Shown here: positions 58,270-64,000 of the stretch, piece by piece | Layout of the letters: each line of letters starts with the position of its first letter | Position numbering within the stretch: the stretch's first letter is position 1 | Assembly (NCBI GenBank): GCA_026075535.2 | Contig: AP026540.1 | Coordinates: 4,216,001-4,280,000 of the forward strand | From: Tricholoma matsutake | Taxonomy: Eukaryota > Basidiomycota > Agaricomycetes > Agaricales > Tricholomataceae | Direction: 5' to 3' | DNA length: 64,000 nt | Notes under the pieces: model-generated | Database searches by the model: none | Told to the model about the DNA's origin: nothing | Seen by the model: only the letters and a program-made list of their open reading frames with translations | Translations under genes and position numbers: made by a program

Positions 58270-61101
58270 ATGAGAACGTATAGCCATGATCAACATCAAC
58301 CTCAGCCACAACCACATCACCACGACATTGACACAACCCCAAAGCCTCAAGATCAAACGATTAACATGTTCAATACTCACTCGACTGTCCCCACCACCCA
58401 TAGCAGCCACAAACGGGACAATCCGTGCAGCCGCAAATGCGCCACGTCATTGGCTGATGCAGGGGCTGCCAAAGTGAAAAAAAAAAAGATCGCCAGTAGT
58501 GATGATGAAACAGATGTGCCGAAGGGGAGGAAAGGGAAGAAGAAAGGGGAGGAGAAGAGGAAAAGCAGAGGAAAGGAGGAGAAGGAGAAGGAGAAGGAGA
58601 AGGGAGGACAGGGGAAGAGGGGTACAAAGGCAAGGTAAGCCGCCCGCTCCATCTCCAGCCTCTCCCCTTACCCTTTCCCCCCCTTTTTTCACAGGAAAAC
58701 TTCGATGATGCGAGCACAGGAGGATGCGGCTGCCGCTCTCCCGTCTCATGTCACCAGGTATGTTTTCTCTTTTTTTTTCATCTTTTTTCTTGTTTTACTC
58801 ACTTCTTTTCTATCCGTCTCGTGCAACCAGGTATGTTTTATCTTTTTTTCTTCTTTTTTTTCTTGTTTTATTCTTTTCTTTTCTATCCATCTCGCGTCAC
58901 TAGGTATGTTTCTCTTTTTTTTTCTTCTTTTTTTTTCTTCTTTTATTCACTTCTTTTCTATATTACTAGGAGTGCTGCTGTGCTAGAGGCAAGCGGCATC
59001 ACTATAGCTCCCCCCGAGCATACCAAGGCGACATCCTCCACCCCCACAGCTCCACCCTCTCTCCCGAAGCCAACCCATCTCCGCCGTGCCGACGTGGCAA
59101 TGGTGGCCTCAGCATCCAGCAAAAACACGGCCAGGAAATCTATGGAGGAGACTGACAGCTCCCAAAGTGACAGCGACGACAACTCCCAAAGCGACAGCAA
59201 TGACAGCTCCCCAAGCGACAGTGACGAGAGCAGCGAGGGCAACATGAAGAGAAACCAGGACCAGGACGACAGCCATAGCAGCAGCGACAACAGCACCTCG
59301 GGGACTGGCAACGGTGGGAGTGACGACAGTGAGGACGATGACGAGGATGATGATAATGATGACGGTGAGAACAGGGATGAGGAGAAGGATGGCAAGGGCA
59401 AGGACAACGACGACAAGGGTGAGGACAACAATGACAAGGGTGAGGACAACAATGAGGGTGAGGGTGAGGGCACAGGCAACAACGACAACGCTACCAGGGC
59501 CCCCAATGCTGCGATGGCGGCGACCTCTACAAACAAAGACACCAACAACCATGGCCCCACCTTTGCCACCGCCTCTACCACCATGGCGGCAACCTCTACA
59601 ATTGAGGATGCCAACAATGGAACCCCCCTCACCCTCGCCACCTCTACCATTGCGGTGGTGGCCTCTACAAATAAGGACACTAACGACAGCAGCCCCACCC
59701 TCCCTGCCATGCCTACTGCCATTCCCACTACCCCCACCGTTAACGAGGGGATTGAACCTACCGCTACTGATAACAAAACTGCCACCACCACCCTTCCAGG
59801 AAACCAAGGTGCACCAACTGCTGCGACCGCCCCTGATGCTCACACCGACATCGTCATGGCCAGTCCACCTGGCACCCCCTCGCACCATGAACTTCAGGGT
59901 GCCTCTCGCATAACAGGGGGAATTCTACGTGGGCATGCCCAAGGTAATGTGTACAACATTGCTGATTGTATCGAATATGAGGGGGATATTTCCCCAACTA
60001 CTGGTGAATTCTTCTTTATTAATATCATCATACCCAAGTATAATAACCTAGAATAATAGGGAAAGTTTTTGTGTTCCGGTCACATGGTAACCCTGATACT
60101 TCTGAGCCATACATGACCCTTAGCCATCATGTAACACCAACCTTGGGCCCAGTTTTGAAGAAACTTGGCATTCAATATTCTCCTGTTTCCAGTAAGTCAT
60201 TAATTAAAATAAATATTTGGTGGATAAATTTATTTTGGGATTTTTAGGGAAAAATCAGCGGATTTTTGTCCATGAGGATGATTTTTGGGCTGTTAAAGGA
60301 TGATACAACACAGCAGTGGCGGATAATGATAGTGCTGAGTGGAAAGTTATCAATAATCAATTTCGTTTGAGGTTACTGATTGTGAGATTTTATTCTTGAT
60401 TTGAAAATCTTCTTCTCACCATTAAATTAGACTGATGATGAACCAATTTCTTCAGCATCTCAGGGTCCTTTGTCTGCATCAACCTCAGAACCCCCTCCAT
60501 ATGTTGGACGTATGGCCCCCACAGTTGACATGTTCAAGTCGCAGCTTATTTGCATCCTTGATATTCCCTCCAACCTGATAGGTACTGGTGATGTGTCACT
60601 CAAGATTGCATATCAAAAGTACAAGGCATTTCTTGTTGCCAGTCGTACTGTTAATGACATGGTGGCGAATGGGACTTGGGAAATCAAGCGACCAACGAAA
60701 ACTGACCTCATTGAAATTTTTGTCTCCAAATCATATTTCCATTCTCACTATCATTGATATTTCACAAAGGTAGCTGCTTATCCACAGATGGTGGCGTGGT
60801 TGGAGGGGGAGACTGATGAGGAAGACATTGGCATTTGGGGGTTCAAGAAGATTTCATATACCTTCACTGATTTGAATACTTGGCTGTTGAGTGGTGGGCC
60901 CTTGGAGTTTGAGGATGAGGATGAGGATGGGAAATTGGTGAACAAGAAGAAAAAGGGGAAGGGAAAAGCAAAAGAGATGGAAAAAGAGAAAGGAAAGGAA
61001 AAGAGGAAGGAAAAGAAGATGGAAAAGGAAATGGAAATGGGAAAGGGGAAGGGGAAGGAAAGGGTGCATAAAAAAAAGAATACCAGCAAAAAGGCCCAGT
61101 A
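58270..61101 (+). pseudogene. KDZ-module gene: low-complexity acidic and lysine-rich protein, multi-exon
   Basis: ATG at 58270. Exons: 58270-58634 (basic, Lys/Glu-rich; KVKKKKIASSDDETD), 58695-58757 (MMRAQEDAAAALPSHVTR), 58970-60003 (Ser/Asp/Asn-rich, strongly acidic; then repeats of AATSTNKDTN type), 60060-60191 (GKVFVFRSHGNPDTSE), about 60248-60363 (IFVHEDDFWAVKG then TGA), about 60430-61101 (TWEIKRPTKTDLIEIFVSKS, VAAYPQMVAWLEG, then a Lys/Glu-rich tail). Introns are GT-AG; the one at 58758-58969 consists of three near-repeats. TGA codons at about 60301 and 60755 fit Arg. I know the WLE...LW/IW segment from agaricomycete repeat-associated proteins but no function. Confidence 0.55.
58758..58969 (+). 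repeat. Tandemly repeated intron with donor and acceptor in each unit
   Basis: Units 58758-58830, 58831-58903 and 58904-58969 each start GTATGTTT, run through a CT-rich stretch and end in CAG or TAG. Each also carries a copy of the upstream exon's last bases (CCGTCTC...ACCAG). Confidence 0.8.
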
Positions 61102-61290
61102 AGTAGGGATGATAAACCAAAACGATCAATAATTATATGATCTCTTTGCAGTACTTGGATAGTATCAACTTGGATTATAAGCCACATCCTGGCTCTGGTT
61201 TCCAAAATCCTTGTATTGGCCATAAATCTTGTACCCTGGCACATCTGGACTTGGGTGGTTTTGTCAGCATTTATTCCTATTGCCTCTGCA

Positions 61291-63474
61291 ATGCCAGCAG
61301 GAGAGGATCCTTTCCCAAATATCACATTCAAAGTCTTCAGTCAATTTATCAGCCAACACTTCAGCTCTAAAACATCACTATCAGCAGTGCTTGTCCTATT
61401 GTTTTCATTGACTGAAAATCCTGAGTTGTTGAATCTCCATGCCCGGCAGCAATACATTCAATGTGAAGGAGAAAATCGTGTCATGGCATCAGGTTGGATC
61501 AAGGGTCTTGCACGGGCAATCAAAGAAAATATGGATAACAATCAGCAAAGGCCTTTGAAGATGAAGGAGGTTGACAAAAACATGGATGCTGAACAAGAAA
61601 TTACTGCACTCAGCCTCAAGCTTGATGCAGCTGCAAAACTTTTGAATTTGCATCCATACAATGCATGTGGACATCTGCGAAAGAAACTACAACCCATATC
61701 CCATAAATTGATCCAGCCAGTACATGTTCTTTGTCCCAACTCAATGGAATGTGAAACAGCAAATTGCAATTCAAGGGCACTACACCAGGCCATCCAAACA
61801 TGGGATATTCCTCGAGTCACACTGATCAAGAATTCAGTAATACATGAAAATGTTTTTGTTTTGACTGGGGAATGCTTAACCTGCAAGACCAAATATTCAG
61901 CAGACCATGAATGGGCAATTGAAGTTGGGGAGGCACATCAATATAGCAGGGTTTATCTGAATTCTGCCCAATACCTCAAGATAGGTCAGAGTGTATGGGT
62001 GGACTGGGCATTTTCTCATGGTGTCTTGAATGGCATCTACAATTTCCATGCATCAGCTTCAGCATATGCAGAATATTGGAATAACAGCTTTAAAAAGCAT
62101 CAAACTGTCAATTTCAAGGGGGTGACACACTGCCAGGTCTGGCAAGCATTTGTTCAGGAGTCTATTCAGACAGTTGCTTCTCCATATGGAACTGATCTCA
62201 CACTTCGTGATGGCTTAGCAATTGATGAAGTGACCAGGGAGGCATTCTTATCTCTGGGACAAGATGGAATTATTCTGGCAGCCAAAGACCACCACTGCTC
62301 AGATTGCACTCATCCATACAGATGAACATCTGATCTCACTGCCATCAGTGATCCAACTGCAACTCTTGAAAGCAATAATATACCTGTATCACAGAGTGCA
62401 GGTGATAATTTGCAACAGGGTTCATCAGCTGGACAAAGAATGGAAGTGGAGGATTCAACTGCTCGAGATGTGACAATGGCTGTTGTTGATGGAATTGTCT
62501 TTGGACCCCTGGTATGGAACATCTACTGGCAAATACAAATTGATCACTTATAATATTTTTTTGATAATTGGCATTGTGCATATGATGACTGCACTGCAGA
62601 GTTGGCAAATGCAAGAGGTGGGGTTTTTTGTGCCCTGCATGAACAACAACATGGGGCCACATGCCATGTTCGAGGATGTGAAAACCAGAAAGTTCATGGG
62701 ACAAATGCATGTCAAGATCATGAGGAAATGTGGAAGAGATATCTCAGTAACCATTCTTGCAAACAGATGTCTGGCTTTTGAAGGATGCTGCATAGGCCTG
62801 GTGAAAATCTACCATGGCAACCTGCTCAAGACTCAATTGGACAACCTCATGACCAACCAGCACCTGATGTGCAGTATGCAACCTACTTCATGCCACGCCA
62901 CTTTTACTGTGTTGAAACAATATGTGCACCATGTGGAGTTGTCATTGCTTGGGCAAAATTTGTGAAATCGGAATCACCCACTAATATTATGCACTTTTTG
63001 GAGACAGTATATCCAACAGAAGAATCACGCCCTGATTATATATGCATTGACAAAGCCTGTGTGGTGCTGAGCCATAGTATTGCTGATGGTAGCTGGGAAT
63101 CATGGGCTAAAACAAGCCGATTTATTGTCGACTCATATCATTACACCAACCATCAAACAAGTGATTATTTGTGCAGGAAGTGGTGCAATCCAGCTCCTTT
63201 GGATGGCTCAGCTCCAAATTTGGTCATTCTGGACTACAATAATGAAGGGCAGCCATACTACAAACGTGCATTCAATACACAGGCATGTGAACAACTCAAT
63301 GCATGGCTTGGTGGGTTTGAATCAATATTGAGAAAGATGACAGTGGGGAATTTCAATTGGTTTTTGCATACAATGTTGTTTTACCATACCCAGATGGTTC
63401 TTGAAAGGAAACAACAGAAGGTTAGTGACAGTGGTGATGATAGTGATGGAGATAATGATAGTGAGCAGGAGTAG
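61291..63474 (+). pseudogene. CxC5/CxC6-type protein associated with KDZ transposons
   Basis: ATG at 61291 (MPAGEDPFPNITF). Segments: an N-terminal helical part (LSAVLVLLFSLTENPELLNL); VHVLCPNSMECETANCNSRA; GECLTCKTKYSADHEW (Cys pair of a CxC5-like cluster); a WVDWAFSHGVLNGIYNFHAS region; DHHCSDCTHPYR (CxC6-like); MAVVDGIVFGP; then after an intron at about 62511, HCAYDDC, GGVFCALHEQQHG, CHVRGCENQKVHG, ACQDH; then PRHFYCVETICAPCGVVIAW, YICIDKACVVLSH, DSYHYTNHQTSDYLCRKWCN and FNTQACEQLNAWLGGF near the end. This order matches a family repeatedly found next to KDZ transposases. Broken by TGA after HPYR (62323) and in SGF*RML (about 62779); the intron lacks a clean AG. A catalytic role is not shown. 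Confidence 0.7.
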
Positions 63475-64000
63475 TACAAATCTCTATTACTTATAGTGTA
63501 TCACTGGTTTATTCTTTACATATGTCTATGATAGTCATGTTTCACTGATGTTAACTTGTACTAGCTCAGACTTCACACAGACTAGCTCAGACTCTGCATG
63601 GACTAGCTCGGACTAGCTCGGACTCCATGCAGATTAGTGTAACAGTCCATTTGGGTGGGTTTCTACTCAGACTAGTGCGGACTCCGCACGGACTAGGTCA
63701 GACTCCATGTGGACTGGGTCAGACTCCGTGTGGACTGGGTCAGACTCCGTGTGGACTGGGTCAGACTCCGTGTGGACTGGGTCAGACTCCGTGTGGACTG
63801 GGTCAGACTCCGTGTGGACTGGGTCAGACTCCGTGTGGACTGGGTCAGACTCCGTGTGGACTGGGTCAGACTCCGTGTGGACTGGGTCAGACTCCGTGTG
63901 GACTGGGTCAGACTCCGTGTGGACTGGGTCAGACTCCGTGTGGACTGGGTTGGACTCCACATGCATAAGGGTGGGAAAATCTGTTTTAGTCACCAGGTGG
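63475..64000. repeat. CGGACT-type repeats and 21-bp tandem array, right of the CxC module
   Basis: 63475-63560 is a plain spacer. 63565-63690 holds dispersed GACTAGCTCGGACT motifs. 63690-63957 is an almost perfect array of about thirteen units of 21 bp with core GACTCCGTGTGGACT; internal units are identical. Because 21 is a multiple of three, all frames stay open and read as seven-residue repeats on both strands; these are not genes. 63958-64000 is unassigned. Confidence 0.85.

Noticed and set aside
58958..59888. Minus-strand frames of about 260-280 codons, Leu/Val/Ser-rich and seemingly membrane-like
   Set aside because: Shadows of the plus-strand Ser/Asp/Asn-rich exon (58970-60003), whose reverse complement reads as hydrophobic residues.
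60778..61331. Phe/Pro/Ser-rich minus-strand frames
   Set aside because: Reverse complement of the Lys/Glu-rich (AAG/GAA/GGA) exon end; low complexity only.
63667..63993. Long open frames on both strands
   Set aside because: Produced by a 21-bp repeat with no stop in any frame; no start context or conserved domain.

Overview
The window is a dense, nested graveyard of transposable elements with no convincing single-copy host gene. Short introns of about 50-60 nt, KDZ transposases with CxC cysteine clusters, a KDZ-borne TET/JBP dioxygenase, chromoviruses and Ty1/copia elements together point to a mushroom-forming basidiomycete (Agaricomycetes). Species cannot be told from the sequence alone.

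Layout. 1-15304: 3' end of a Ty3/Gypsy element (family A, copy A1, + strand), split by an 11.3 kb KDZ DNA transposon (574-11862). The KDZ carries a transposase, a TET/JBP-like dioxygenase and an intact seven-exon passenger gene. A1 ends with an antisense spliced gene, a polypurine tract and its LTR. 15305-18418: chromovirus remnants and an LTR. 18940-24372: a decayed copia element (copia-1) and its probable LTR. 24380-26314: a decayed multi-exon gene. 27887-36053: a complete chromovirus C (minus strand) with LTRs and a 5-bp target duplication. It has four reading frames: gag and pol joined by ATGA, pol and ORF3 joined by TGATG, then a short membrane-segment ORF4. 36219-54759: a copia element (copia-2) split by a solo family-A LTR (40630-41763) and by a full family-A element in minus orientation (A2, 41841-53497). 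A2's 5' LTR holds a 1.35 kb Tc1/mariner-type insertion. 54760-57690: a fragment of another LTR element. 58270-63474: two genes of a KDZ-associated module (an acidic/lysine-rich gene and a CxC5/CxC6-type gene), bracketed by repeats containing CGGACT. The right-hand repeats include a 21-bp tandem array.

Two themes join the regions. First, premature stops are overwhelmingly TGA where an Arg (CGA) is expected. Copies A1 and A2 can be compared codon by codon and show CGA versus TGA directly, and chromovirus C has about 5 kb of coding frame with no indel, broken almost only by such stops. This suggests C-to-T mutation at CpG (cytosine methylation or a RIP-like process), in a region that also carries a 5-methylcytosine-oxidase-like gene. 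Second, insertions can be ordered from target duplications and empty sites. Copia-2 came before the solo LTR and A2; A2 before the Tc1-like insertion; A1 before the KDZ insertion.
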